Origin: Xylophilus sp. GW821-FHT01B05
GTDB taxonomy: Bacteria; Pseudomonadota; Gammaproteobacteria; Burkholderiales; Burkholderiaceae_C
Assembly: GCA_038961845.1 (NCBI GenBank)
Contig: CP152408.1
Coordinates: 1,488,001 to 1,552,000, forward strand
Direction of reading: 5' to 3'
DNA length: 64,000 bases
The notes below the pieces were generated by a model, which searched no databases, had not been told where the DNA came from, and was given only the letters and a program-made list of their open reading frames with translations. Position 1 is the stretch's first letter. Each line of letters begins with the position of its first letter. Positions 33,329-42,223 of this stretch are shown one piece after another. The translations under genes were made by a program, and so were the position numbers.

Positions 33329-34627
33329 ATGTCTGATGGCACCAGCATGCAGATACGCCCGTTCTGGCAGCGGCTCAGCACTTTTGCCGCGTTTCCGCTG
33401 CAGGGCGGGCCGCTGCTCTACGCTGCCGGCATCCTGGGCCTCAGCCTGGTTGGCAGCCTGCCGGCCATCCTGTTCGGCGCGCCGGTGCTGATGGGCATTG
33501 TGTGGATCGGCGTGATGCTGGCGGCAAGCCGCTATGCCTGCCAGGTGATCGCGCTGGGCGCGCGCGGCCTGCTGCGGGCCAAGGACTATCCGCGCGAGAA
33601 AGACCCGGACTGGGAGGACCTGCCCCGCAAGCTGTTTGCCATCCTGCTGCTGCAGGGCGCACTGGCCTTTGCGTCGGCGCGGCTGCACGCGCAGCTGCCT
33701 TACCTGGTGATGCTGCTGGCCTCGCTGGCCCTGCCCGCCACCATCATGGTGCTGGTGCATTCGTGCAGCCTGCGGCAGGCGATCAACCCGGGGCTGGTGT
33801 GGGGGACGATACGTGTCATTGGCTGGCGGCCCTATCTGCTGCTGTGCCTGTTGCTGTTCGTGCTGCTCTACGGCATGGACCTGGCGGCCGGGCTGCTGCT
33901 GCCGTGGCGCAGCGCCTGGCTGGGCTGGCTGCTGCTGATCTACATCAACATCTACGGCGCCTGGGCCATGGCCAGCATGATCGGCTATGTGATGTACCAG
34001 TACCACCTGGTGCTGGGCATAGATCCATTGCCCCGTGCCGGCGAGCAAGAGCTGACACCCGCCCAGGCCACGGCGGCGCAGGCCGATGCACAACTGGCAC
34101 AGCTGCTGGACAAGGGCGACGTGGCCGGCGCGCTGCTGCTGACGGGCCAGGCGTTGCGCGCGCAGCCCGACAACCTGGCGGCACACCGCCGCCATCACCG
34201 GGTGCTGCTGCAGTCGGACCAGGCCGAGCTGCTGTGCGGGCATGCGCAGCAGTTCTTGGCGCTGCTGATACAGGGCGGTTTCGCCTCAGAGGCCTTGCAG
34301 GTCTACCGTGTTGGCCGCGAGCGCGACCCGGCTTTTGCGCCCGCAACGGCGCAGGTGGTGCTGGCGCTGGCGCGCCATGCCTGGCACGGCGACGATGCGC
34401 AGGGCGTGCTGCAACTGCTGTCGGGTTTTGACCGGCGCTTTCCCGACGACCCGGCCATTCCCCAGGCCTATGGGCTGGCGGCACTGGTGCTGGTGCAGGG
34501 CCTGCACCGTGCCGACCAGGCCCGCCCCATCCTGCAGGCGCTGGAGCGGCGCTACCCGGACAGCGAGCAGACGCAGCAGGTGCGCTGGCTGCTGCGCGAT
34601 GGGGGCGAGGTGCTTACTCGGGCTTGA
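33329..34627 (+). CDS. Uncharacterised membrane protein with TPR-like C-terminal region
   Basis: A 432-residue protein. Residues 1-235 contain about six hydrophobic segments in pairs (near 30-75, 105-150 and 165-225). Residues 245-430 are soluble and helical, with TPR-like spacing (DKGDVAGALLLTGQALRAQP, DNLAAHRRHHRVLLQ, GGFASEALQVYRVGRERDP). I do not recognise a function; the membrane half resembles DUF4013-type proteins. GGGGAAGC precedes the ATG; a second ATG at 33347 is possible. The stop lies 14 bases inside the convergent TctC-type gene. Confidence 0.78.
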   Translation: MSDGTSMQIRPFWQRLSTFAAFPLQGGPLLYAAGILGLSLVGSLPAILFGAPVLMGIVWIGVMLAASRYACQVIALGARGLLRAKDYPREKDPDWEDLPRKLFAILLLQGALAFASARLHAQLPYLVMLLASLALPATIMVLVHSCSLRQAINPGLVWGTIRVIGWRPYLLLCLLLFVLLYGMDLAAGLLLPWRSAWLGWLLLIYINIYGAWAMASMIGYVMYQYHLVLGIDPLPRAGEQELTPAQATAAQADAQLAQLLDKGDVAGALLLTGQALRAQPDNLAAHRRHHRVLLQSDQAELLCGHAQQFLALLIQGGFASEALQVYRVGRERDPAFAPATAQVVLALARHAWHGDDAQGVLQLLSGFDRRFPDDPAIPQAYGLAALVLVQGLHRADQARPILQALERRYPDSEQTQQVRWLLRDGGEVLTRA

Positions 34628-35642
34628 TGTTGGCGCGGCGCACCACCTCGCCGTAGGCCACCAGGCGCTCGGACATCATCTTCTCGAAGGCCGCAGGCGC
34701 CATTTCCTCGGGCGGGATCACGCCGCGGGTCTTCAGGTTCTCGACCATGGCGGGCTCGGTGGCGGCGCTGCGGATCGCCTTGTGGATGGCTGCCACGATG
34801 GCGGGCGGGGTGTTGGCGGGCGCGGCGATGCCGGTCCACGAAGGCTGGTTGAGCGGTGCATGGCCCAGCTCGGCAAAGGTGGGCACGTCGGGCAGCTGCG
34901 GCAGGCGCGTGGGCGAGGCCACGGCCAGCGCGCGCAGCTTGCCGGCCTGGATGTGCGGCAGGAAGATGACCAGGTTGTCGAGCGCGAACTGCACCTCGTT
35001 GCTCAGCACCGCCGTGATGAGCGGCGAGCCGCCACGGTAGGGGATGTGCACGGCCTTGGTACCGACGGCGAGCTGCATCATCTCTGCGTTGAGCTGGCCC
35101 ATGCTGCCCGCGCCCGCGCTGCAGAAGTTGATCTGGCCGGGGCGTGCCTTCACGTATTCGACGAACTCGGCGAAGGTCTTCACCGGCAGGCTGGGATGCA
35201 CCACCAGCACGTTGGGCTGGCGGCCCAGGATGGCGATGTTGTCGAAGTCCTTGATCGGGTCGTAGCCCAGGTTGGGCTGCACCAGCGGATTGGCCAGGTG
35301 GCTGCTTTGCGAGGACACGACCAGCGTGTAGCCGTCGGGCTTGGCGCGCGCCACGTACTGCGCGCCAATCGAGCCGCCCGCGCCGGGCCGGTTGTCCACC
35401 ACCATGGGCACGCCCAGGATGCGGCCAAGGGGCTCGGTGTACATGCGCGCCATCACATCGACCGAGCCGCCGGGCGGGAAGGGCACCACCAGCGTGATCG
35501 GGCGCGTGGGGTATTTCTCTTCGGACGCATGGGCGCCAATGGCGGGCAGCCCGGCCAGGCCCAGGCCCAGACTGGTGCCCAGGAGCTGGCGGCGGGTCAG
35601 GCCCTGCGTGGCGGGCGAAAGAAGGTCGTTGCGTTGGGACAT
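34614..35642 (-). CDS. Bug/TctC family periplasmic substrate-binding protein
   Basis: A 342-residue tripartite tricarboxylate transporter-type receptor. The N-terminus has a twin-arginine motif (RRQLLGTSLGLGLAG) and a hydrophobic stretch. The Bug signatures YPTRPITLVVPFPPGGSVDV, NRPGAGGSIGAQYVARA-KPDGYTL and AHIPYRGGSPLITAVLSNEV-like residues (HIPYRGGSPLITAVLSNEV) follow. Ligands are usually carboxylates or aromatic acids. No TctA/TctB membrane genes are near, as is common for orphan Bug genes in betaproteobacteria. It follows the M20 peptidase gene by 41 bases and is probably cotranscribed. Confidence 0.9.
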   Translation of the reverse strand: MSQRNDLLSPATQGLTRRQLLGTSLGLGLAGLPAIGAHASEEKYPTRPITLVVPFPPGGSVDVMARMYTEPLGRILGVPMVVDNRPGAGGSIGAQYVARAKPDGYTLVVSSQSSHLANPLVQPNLGYDPIKDFDNIAILGRQPNVLVVHPSLPVKTFAEFVEYVKARPGQINFCSAGAGSMGQLNAEMMQLAVGTKAVHIPYRGGSPLITAVLSNEVQFALDNLVIFLPHIQAGKLRALAVASPTRLPQLPDVPTFAELGHAPLNQPSWTGIAAPANTPPAIVAAIHKAIRSAATEPAMVENLKTRGVIPPEEMAPAAFEKMMSERLVAYGEVVRRANIKPE

Positions 35643-35683
35643 GGTCGGGGCTAGTCAGGAGGGTAGAAAACGAAGTGCGGGGA

Positions 35684-36862
35684 TCAGCCCAGCGCGAGCA
35701 AGGTCAGTGCCAGTGCCTGGGCGCGCGGCACGAAGGTGCTGAGGTCGCAGAACTCGCGCTCGCTGTGCGCATAGCCGCCCACGGGGCCAAGTGCGCAGAG
35801 GGATGGAATGCCCATCGATGAGGTGATGCCGCTGTCGGCCGCGCCGCCGGTGAATTCGCCCTCGACCGCAAAGCCGACCTGTGCCGCGCTGTGCTGGTAG
35901 GCCTGCAGCAGGTCGGCCGGCGTGCGGGCCATGGGCAGCGTGCCGGTCTGCGCCACGATGCGGCCGCTGGTGCGCGGCAGGGATTCTTCTTCGATGATGG
36001 CGCGGATGCGCGCCAGCACCGCGTCCAGGTCGTTCTCGGCGGTGTAGCGCAGGTCCAGGTGGGCGCTGGCCAGCGGCGCGACCACGTTGGAGGCCATGCC
36101 GCCCTGGATGAAGCCTACGTTGAGCGTGATGCCGGGCTCGCAGCCGCTGAGCGTGTGCAGCGCCACGGTCTTGCGGGCCAGCGCCTCGATGGCGCTGGCG
36201 CCCTGTGCGGGGTTGATGCCGGCATGCGCGGCCACGCCCTGCACCTCGAAATCGATGCGGTAGGAGCCCTTGCGCTCGATCACCACGTTGCCGCTGATGC
36301 GGCCGGGCTCGGCATTGAGCACGGCGCGTGCGCCTTGCGAAATCTCGCGGATGGCGGTGCGGCAGGCGGGCGATCCGACCTCTTCGTCGCACGAGAAAAA
36401 CAGGTGCACGGGCGACGCATTGCCGCCAAAGCGCGCCAGGGCTTCAAGCACAAACACGTTCATCACCAGGCCCGACTTCATGTCGGCCACGCCGGGGCCA
36501 AAGGCCTTGCCGTTTTCCACGCGCCAGGGCCGCGCTGCCGCCGTGCCCAGCGGGAACACCGTGTCCATGTGGCCCATGAGCTGCAGGTGGCCGCTAGCGG
36601 CCGGGTCGCTACCCGGCACGCGCGCCAGCATGCACTCGCCCCAGCCGGGCTCTGGCGTGGTCTGCACGGTGATGCCGGCCGCCTCCAGCCGGCCGCGCAG
36701 CAGTGCCGCGACCTGCAACACGCCGGGCACGTGGCCGCTGCCGCTGTCGGTGTTCACCACCTGGCGCAGCAGGTCGAACATGGCGCTCTCCTGCGCGGCC
36801 AGCCAGTCCAGAAGGGGCTGTGCGGCAAGGGCGGGGGCTGGGGCGGCGAGGGTGGAGGACAT
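35684..36862 (-). CDS. M20 family metallopeptidase, glutamate carboxypeptidase (CPG2)-like
   Basis: A 392-residue zinc hydrolase. Metal-site stretches are LMGHMDTVFPLGTA, GPGVADMKSGLVMNVFVLEA, FFSCDEEVGSPACR, and the final His in GGYAHSEREFCDL. This pattern fits CPG2-like peptidases that remove a C-terminal amino acid, such as glutamate from folates or dipeptides. I start at 36862 (MSSTLAAP); the longer frame to 36910 would run through the candidate operator. It diverges from an RpiR regulator and leads into the TctC-type gene, suggesting a small catabolic unit. Confidence 0.88.
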   Translation of the reverse strand: MSSTLAAPAPALAAQPLLDWLAAQESAMFDLLRQVVNTDSGSGHVPGVLQVAALLRGRLEAAGITVQTTPEPGWGECMLARVPGSDPAASGHLQLMGHMDTVFPLGTAAARPWRVENGKAFGPGVADMKSGLVMNVFVLEALARFGGNASPVHLFFSCDEEVGSPACRTAIREISQGARAVLNAEPGRISGNVVIERKGSYRIDFEVQGVAAHAGINPAQGASAIEALARKTVALHTLSGCEPGITLNVGFIQGGMASNVVAPLASAHLDLRYTAENDLDAVLARIRAIIEEESLPRTSGRIVAQTGTLPMARTPADLLQAYQHSAAQVGFAVEGEFTGGAADSGITSSMGIPSLCALGPVGGYAHSEREFCDLSTFVPRAQALALTLLALG

Positions 36863-36879
36863 GCGTGGAGTTTTTGAAA

Positions 36880-36916
36880 TGGATATTTCAATAATAATGC
36901 ATTGTTGCAATATCCA
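36880..36916. promoter_or_regulatory. Candidate RpiR operator (TGGATATT-N21-AATATCCA)
   Basis: An 8-base perfect inverted repeat in the AT-rich divergent region between the M20 peptidase and RpiR genes. The overlapping TGCAATATCCATTGCA is a second, smaller dyad. Confidence 0.45.
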
Positions 36917-36970
36917 TTGCAGACGGGCGGCCCTCTATGCTTGGCGCCGTAGTTCTCTTCCCTCTTCCCC

Positions 36971-37846
36971 ATGCTTCTTACCGAACGGCTGGCCCTCCAT
37001 GCCGCCACCCTGACCGCCAGCGAACGCGCCCTGGCCGACGACCTGCAGCGGCACTACCCCGATGGGCTGCTGGATTCGGCCAGCGGCATTGCCGCGCGCA
37101 CCGGCACCAGCGCATCGACCGTGGTGCGGCTGTTTGCCAAGCTGGGCTATGCCAGCCTGGCCGAGGTGCGGCGCGAGGCGCGCTCCGAGGTAACGGTGCT
37201 GCTGCAGACGCCGGCGCAGCGCACGCTGGCCACCATTGGCCGCGACCGCAGCCTGGCCGAATGCGTGGACGACGCGCTGCTGCATGACCAGCACAACCTC
37301 AACGCCACGCGCCAGGGCCTGGACATGGCGGCGTTCGAGGCCGTGGCGACGGCCATCAGCCGCTGCGAGGGGCGCGTGTTCGTGATGGCCGAGAAGAACA
37401 GCATGCCGGTGTCGTCCTACCTCACCACGCACCTGAACATGTGCCGACCCAACGTGCAGGAGCTGGGCGCCGGTGCGCCCTTTGCGGTAGACCGCCTGCT
37501 GTGGGTAGAGCCGCGCGATTTGCTGCTGGTGTTCACCATCCGCCGCTATTCCAACGGCGCCGTGCTGGCCGCGCAGCAGTTTCGCGCGCAGGGCTGCACC
37601 GTGCTGGCCATTACCGACAGCGCGGCCGCACCCATCGTGGCCTGCGCGCAGCACAGCCTGCTGGTGGGCACGGCCAATGCATCGCCGTTTGATTCCTACA
37701 CCGCGGCTTTCTTTTTGTGCAACGCGCTGGTGTCGGCCGTGGCCCAGTTGCGGCACGACGAGGTGGCGCAGACGCTGCAGCGGCGCGATGCGCTGTGGAC
37801 GGGCTTTGAGGCGGATGCGGTGGACGGCCTGCGACGCGGGCGCTAA
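36971..37846 (+). CDS. RpiR (MurR) family transcriptional regulator
   Basis: A 291-residue regulator. HTH_6 occupies about residues 1-75 (LTASERALADDL, ASGIAARTGTSASTVVRLFA, KLGYASLAEVR) and a SIS domain about 120-250 (GRVFVMAEKNSMPVSSYL, DLLLVFTIRRYSNGAVLAAQ, GCTVLAITDSAAAPIV). SIS domains bind phosphosugars, although members beside amino acid genes also exist. It diverges from the M20 peptidase and TctC-type genes, its likely targets. Confidence 0.9.
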   Translation: MLLTERLALHAATLTASERALADDLQRHYPDGLLDSASGIAARTGTSASTVVRLFAKLGYASLAEVRREARSEVTVLLQTPAQRTLATIGRDRSLAECVDDALLHDQHNLNATRQGLDMAAFEAVATAISRCEGRVFVMAEKNSMPVSSYLTTHLNMCRPNVQELGAGAPFAVDRLLWVEPRDLLLVFTIRRYSNGAVLAAQQFRAQGCTVLAITDSAAAPIVACAQHSLLVGTANASPFDSYTAAFFLCNALVSAVAQLRHDEVAQTLQRRDALWTGFEADAVDGLRRGR

Positions 37847-37865
37847 CCAAGTCGGAGCGGGTTCC

Positions 37866-37871
37866 TACAAT
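37866..37871 (+). promoter_or_regulatory. Possible -10 element (TACAAT) of uvrD
   Basis: TACAAT ends six bases before the uvrD ATG, which has no strong Shine-Dalgarno. No -35 is clear. Confidence 0.3.
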
Positions 37872-37877
37872 GGCGGG

Positions 37878-40247
37878 ATGCTCTCTCAAGACCTGTTTTC
37901 CGGCGCGCCGCCGTCCGTCGCGCCCTTGCTCCAGAACCTGAACGACGAGCAGCTTGCAGCCGTCACGCTGCCCGCCGGCCACGCGCTGATCCTGGCGGGA
38001 GCCGGCTCCGGCAAGACCCGGGTGCTGACCACCCGCATCGCCTGGCTGCTGCAGAACGGCCATGTCTCGCCCGGCGGCATTCTGGCCGTGACCTTCACCA
38101 ACAAGGCCGCCAAGGAAATGTCTGCGCGGCTGTCGGCCATGCTGCCGGTGAATGTGCGCGGCATGTGGATTGGCACCTTTCACGGCCTGTGCAACCGCCT
38201 GCTGCGCGCGCACTACAAGCTGGCCAACCTGCCGCAGGCCTTCCAGATTTTGGACACGCAAGACCAGCTCTCGGCCATCAAGCGGCTGATGAAGCAGCAC
38301 AACGTGGACGACGAACGCTTTCCGGCCAAGCAGACGCAGTGGTTTATCTCTGGCGCCAAGGAAGACGGCCTGCGCCCCGGCGATGTCGAGGCGCGCAACG
38401 AGGACGACCGCAAGAAGGTCGAGCTGTATCAGCTCTACGAGGAGCAGTGCCAGCGCGAGGGCGTGGTCGATTTTGGCGAGCTGATGCTGCGCAGCTACGA
38501 GCTGCTGCGCGACAACGACCCGATCCGCGAGCACTACCAGCGGCGCTTTCGCTACATGCTGGTGGACGAGTTCCAGGACACCAACAAGCTGCAGTACGCC
38601 TGGCTGAAGCAACTGGCCGGCCCCGAAAGCAGCGTGCTGGCGGTGGGCGATGACGACCAGAGCATCTACGCCTTTCGTGGTGCCAACGTGGGCAACATGG
38701 CCGACTTTGTGCGCGAGTTTGATGTCAAGCACCAGATCAAGCTGGAGCAGAACTACCGCAGCTACAGCAACATTCTGGATTCAGCCAACGAGCTGATCAG
38801 CCACAACACCAACCGCCTGGGCAAGAACCTGCGCACCACCCAGGGCCCGGGCGAGCCGGTGCGCGTGTTCGAGGCCACCAGCGACTTTGCCGAGGCGCAG
38901 TGGATGGTGGACGAGATCCGCCAACTGGTGCGTGACCAGGGCAGCGAGCCTGGCTTTGCGCGCCGCGAGATCGCCATCCTCTACCGCAGCAATGCGCAGA
39001 GCCGGGTGATTGAAACAGCGCTGTTCAACGCCGCCGTGCCCTACCGCGTGTACGGCGGCCTGCGCTTCTTTGAGCGTGCCGAAATCAAGCACGCGCTGGC
39101 CTACCTGCGCCTGCTGGAGAACCCGCATGACGACACCAGCTTTTTGCGCGTGGTCAATTTCCCGCCGCGCGGCATTGGCGCGCGCAGCATTGAGCAGCTG
39201 CAGGACGTGGCGCGCGCCGCCGGCACATCGCTGCACGACGCCGTGTCTGGCGTGCCGGGCAAGGCCGGTGCCAACCTGGGCGCCTTTGTCGCCAAGGTCG
39301 ATGTGCTGCGCGAGCAGACCAGCGGCATCACGCTGCGCGAAATCATCGACGCCGTGCTGGCGCACAGCGGCCTGATCGAGCACTACAAGGCCGACCGCGA
39401 AGGCGCCGACCGTATCGAGAATTTGGAAGAACTGGTCAACGCCGCAGAGAGCTTTGTCACCCAGGAAGGCTTTGGCCGCGATGCCGTGGCGCTGCCGGTG
39501 GATGAGCTGCGCCAATCGCCCGCCAGCCAGGGCCTGGATGCCTCGCTGCCAGTGCTGGACGAGCCATTGGCGCCCGACGCCGACACCGGCGAAACGCTGA
39601 GCCCGCTCGCCGCCTTCCTGACCCACGCCGCGCTGGAGGCCGGCGACAACCAGGCGCAGGCCGGCCAGGATGCAGTGCAGTTGATGACGGTGCATGCCTC
39701 CAAGGGATTGGAGTTTGACTGCGTGTTCATCGGCGGCATGGAAGAGGGCCTGTTCCCGCACGAGAACTCCATCAGCGACCGTGGCGGCCTGGAAGAAGAA
39801 CGCCGCCTGATGTATGTGGCCATCACCCGCGCGCGCAAGCGGCTCTACCTGAGCCATTCGCAAACCCGGCTGCTGCACGGGCAGACGCGCTACAACCTGA
39901 AGAGCCGCTTTTTTGAGGAACTGCCCGAGGCCGCGCTGAAATGGATCACGCCGCGCAATGCGGGAGGTGCTCCTAATTCAATAGCTGGAGGCCACCGCTC
40001 ATCATCGGGTTGGGGCTCATTTGGCGCAAAAGACACGACCTTCGCCAGCCCGCCGGTGCCGCCGCAGAAGGCCGCGCCCTCGCACGGCCTGCGCTCGGGC
40101 ATGCAGGTGTTTCACACCAAGTTTGGCGAAGGCACGGTGCTGGCGCTGGAAGGCAGTGGTACGGATGCGCGTGCGCAGGTCAATTTCCCCCGGCACGGCG
40201 TGAAGTGGCTGGCGCTGTCGGTGGCCAAGCTGACGCCGGTGACCTGA
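37878..40247 (+). CDS. uvrD: DNA helicase II, UvrD/Rep family
   Basis: A 789-residue superfamily 1 helicase for mismatch and nucleotide excision repair. Motif I is LILAGAGSGKTRVL, Ia TFTNKAAKEM, II LVDEFQDTN, III VGDDDQSIYAFRGA, IV EQNYRS, V LMTVHASKGLEFD, VI VAITRARKRLYL. The C-terminal Tudor-like region (GMQVFHTKFGEGTVLALEG) supports UvrD/PcrA. The frame is open back to 37677, but that part belongs to the rpiR gene; ATG 37878 gives the normal N-terminus. A short AT-rich insert near 39970 in the linker resembles dispersed repeat B. Confidence 0.94.
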   Translation: MLSQDLFSGAPPSVAPLLQNLNDEQLAAVTLPAGHALILAGAGSGKTRVLTTRIAWLLQNGHVSPGGILAVTFTNKAAKEMSARLSAMLPVNVRGMWIGTFHGLCNRLLRAHYKLANLPQAFQILDTQDQLSAIKRLMKQHNVDDERFPAKQTQWFISGAKEDGLRPGDVEARNEDDRKKVELYQLYEEQCQREGVVDFGELMLRSYELLRDNDPIREHYQRRFRYMLVDEFQDTNKLQYAWLKQLAGPESSVLAVGDDDQSIYAFRGANVGNMADFVREFDVKHQIKLEQNYRSYSNILDSANELISHNTNRLGKNLRTTQGPGEPVRVFEATSDFAEAQWMVDEIRQLVRDQGSEPGFARREIAILYRSNAQSRVIETALFNAAVPYRVYGGLRFFERAEIKHALAYLRLLENPHDDTSFLRVVNFPPRGIGARSIEQLQDVARAAGTSLHDAVSGVPGKAGANLGAFVAKVDVLREQTSGITLREIIDAVLAHSGLIEHYKADREGADRIENLEELVNAAESFVTQEGFGRDAVALPVDELRQSPASQGLDASLPVLDEPLAPDADTGETLSPLAAFLTHAALEAGDNQAQAGQDAVQLMTVHASKGLEFDCVFIGGMEEGLFPHENSISDRGGLEEERRLMYVAITRARKRLYLSHSQTRLLHGQTRYNLKSRFFEELPEAALKWITPRNAGGAPNSIAGGHRSSSGWGSFGAKDTTFASPPVPPQKAAPSHGLRSGMQVFHTKFGEGTVLALEGSGTDARAQVNFPRHGVKWLALSVAKLTPVT
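39968..39992 (+). repeat. Possible fragment of dispersed repeat B inside uvrD
   Basis: GCTCCTAATTCAATAGCTGG has codons (AAT, TCA, ATA, GCT) unlike the surrounding GC-rich ones and an ATAGCT core. It encodes part of a flexible linker (GGAPNSIAGG). The match is short. Confidence 0.4.
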
Positions 40248-40257
40248 GCGCGCTGCG

Positions 40258-40328
40258 CCAGAAAATATAAGCCAAATAGGCCTCTAGCCCAGGCGCAGCC
40301 TGGGCTGATAGCTATCTATTTGATAGCT
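40258..40328 (+). repeat. Dispersed repeat B, copy 7
   Basis: It contains the hairpin AGCCCAGG-CGCAG-CCTGGGCT, then GATAGCTATCTATTTGATAG. It fills the gap between uvrD and the convergent BPSS1780-type gene and includes that gene's stop codon and last codons (Ile-Lys-stop). Confidence 0.85.
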
Positions 40329-41164
40329 TCACGGTGTTGCGCAGGCACAGTGCCTTCGGCTTCCGGCGGCGGGCCAAAGCAGTCCACGAAGGTGGCGTAG
40401 AGCGAGGTGAAGAACATCGCCGCCATCACCAGTGCCGTGCCCACCATCAGCCCGGTGATCAGCGCCGTGGCCAGCGGTGATTCGCTGCTGCCCAGGATGC
40501 CGCTCACCACCAGCAGCGTGGTGACGATGCCGGCGGCCAGGCCGCCCAGGATGAAGATGCCGGTCCAGGCCAGCGCGTAGACAGCAAAGGCGCCCATGTT
40601 GCGTACGCAGGCGACAAAGCTGAAGAACAGGCTCTTGACCGGCGATACGCCATACCAGTGCACCAGCGCCGAAGCGTGCCAGAACAGCATGGACAGCGGC
40701 AGGTAGAGCACCAGCGCCACCCACATGGCGGCCTGCACGCCGGGCTGGCCCATGGTGTCGCCATCCAAGCGGCTGCCCAGCAGGTAAGAGCTGGCAAAGC
40801 TGCCGCCATCGAACAGCGCAGAGGCGCCCATCATCAGCAAGAAGCCCACGACATAAAGCAGGCCCAGCGTGCCCATGGCGCGCGCCCGGTCGCGGCCGGC
40901 GCGCAGGCCGACGAACAGGATGGCGGGCCGCGCAAAGCGGCCGGCGGCGGCCTCGCGCGCGGCGGCCATCATGCCCAGCGTGGCCGTGGGCAGCAGCCCC
41001 AGCGCCAGCGCAAAGCCCACCAGCGGCAGCATGGTGGCCAGCGACATCAGCGCCATGAACAAAAAGAACAGGCCGGACAGGGCGATCGGCTGGCGCAGGA
41101 AGGTGCGCACGCCCGCGCGGGCCCACTGCAGGCCGGTTCTTGCGGGGACGATGTTGAGGTGCAT
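40316..41164 (-). CDS. BPSS1780-type integral membrane protein
   Basis: A 282-residue membrane protein with about six hydrophobic segments. The start MHLNIVPARTGLQWARAGVR followed by TFLRQPIALSGLFFLFMALM matches the BPSS1780 family of betaproteobacteria, whose function is unknown. It lies 18 bases after thrB on the same strand. Its last residues (EAIK) and stop codon come from a copy of dispersed repeat B, so the original C-terminus was probably replaced or trimmed. Confidence 0.85.
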   Translation of the reverse strand: MHLNIVPARTGLQWARAGVRTFLRQPIALSGLFFLFMALMSLATMLPLVGFALALGLLPTATLGMMAAAREAAAGRFARPAILFVGLRAGRDRARAMGTLGLLYVVGFLLMMGASALFDGGSFASSYLLGSRLDGDTMGQPGVQAAMWVALVLYLPLSMLFWHASALVHWYGVSPVKSLFFSFVACVRNMGAFAVYALAWTGIFILGGLAAGIVTTLLVVSGILGSSESPLATALITGLMVGTALVMAAMFFTSLYATFVDCFGPPPEAEGTVPAQHREAIK

Positions 41165-41182
41165 GGAGGTGCTTGAGTAAGG

Positions 41183-42169
41183 TCAGGCGGTGGCGGCGGC
41201 CAGCATGGCGATGCGGCCGCGCAGCACGCGCTCGAAGTGGGTCGGGTCGTGCGGCGTGAGCAGCGCGGCTTCGCGCGGCAGGTGGAAGTCCCACAGGCGC
41301 GAGATCCAGAAGCGCAGCGCCGCCGCGCGCAGCATGGCCGGCAGCAGGCGGCGCTCTGCCGCCTCCAGCGGGCGCACAGCGGTGTAGGCGTCCAGCAGGG
41401 CGGCGCTGCGCTGCGGGTCGGGCTCGCCGGTGGGCAGGTCTATGCACCAGTCGTTCAGGCACACCGCCAGGTCAAACAAGAAGCTGTCCCAGCCGGCAAA
41501 GTAGAAGTCGAACAGGCCGGTGAGTACCTCGCCCTCGAACATCACGTTGTCGCGGAACAGGTCGGCGTGGATCGGCCCGCGTGGCAGGGCAGCGTAGGCG
41601 GGCTGGGCGGCGACGTGGTTCTGGTAGGCCAGCTCGGCGCGCAGCAGGGCGGCCTGCTCCGGGTCCAGGTGCGGCAGCACGGTGGGCACGACTTCGTTCC
41701 ACCAGGGCAGGCCGCGCAGGTTGGGCTGGCTGCGGCCAAAGTCGAGGCCGGCCAGGTGCATGCGCGCCAGCACCTCGCCCACCGCGCGGCAGTGCGCCGG
41801 GCCGGGGTTCAGCTCGCTTTTGCCGCGCAGGCGGTTGACCACTGCGGCCGGCTTGCCGGCCACGCTGTGCAGCACGTTGCCGGTGCGGTCGGGCGCCGGG
41901 TCGGGCACCGGGATGCCGCGCGCGGCCAGGTGCTGCATCAGGTACAGGTAGAAGGGCAGTTGCTCGGCGCTCAGGCGCTCGAACAGCGTGAGCACGAATT
42001 CCGCCTGCTGGCCGGGCGTGTCTTCGGTGCCCTCTTGCCAGGTGGTGGCGAAATAGTTGGTGTTTTCGATGCCGCCGGAGATGCCGCGCAGCTCCAGCAG
42101 TTCGCCCAAGCGCAGGTAGCGCAGAAGCTTGCGCGCCTCGTCCGCGGAGACTTCGGTGAATACGGCCAT
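41183..42169 (-). CDS. thrB: Homoserine kinase, type II (ThrB)
   Basis: A 328-residue kinase of the aminoglycoside phosphotransferase fold that makes O-phosphohomoserine for threonine. GISGGIENTNYFATTW near residue 30 is the nucleotide-loop region, GPIHADLFRDNVMFEGEVLT (the Brenner-like HxDxxxxN motif) gives the catalytic residues, and GLFDFYFAGWDSFLFDLAVC supplies the metal Asp. The start MAVFTEVS is usual. An intrinsic terminator for the upstream gene ends six bases before the ATG, and no Shine-Dalgarno is present, so initiation here is unusual. Confidence 0.93.
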   Translation of the reverse strand: MAVFTEVSADEARKLLRYLRLGELLELRGISGGIENTNYFATTWQEGTEDTPGQQAEFVLTLFERLSAEQLPFYLYLMQHLAARGIPVPDPAPDRTGNVLHSVAGKPAAVVNRLRGKSELNPGPAHCRAVGEVLARMHLAGLDFGRSQPNLRGLPWWNEVVPTVLPHLDPEQAALLRAELAYQNHVAAQPAYAALPRGPIHADLFRDNVMFEGEVLTGLFDFYFAGWDSFLFDLAVCLNDWCIDLPTGEPDPQRSAALLDAYTAVRPLEAAERRLLPAMLRAAALRFWISRLWDFHLPREAALLTPHDPTHFERVLRGRIAMLAAATA

Positions 42170-42175
42170 GGGATC

Positions 42176-42202
42176 AAAAAAACGAGCCGGGCATGACCCG
42201 GC
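42176..42202 (-). terminator. Intrinsic terminator between the DUF2782 gene and thrB
   Basis: On the minus strand GCCGGG and CCCGGC flank a five-base loop (42192-42196), followed by TCG and seven T. The T run ends six bases before the thrB ATG. Confidence 0.8.
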
Positions 42203-42223
42203 GGAGGAGGGGGAAGCGCGGGA

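Noticed and set aside
37677-37877. A longer N-terminus for uvrD
   Set aside because: These codons overlap the rpiR gene in another frame and do not resemble helicase sequence.
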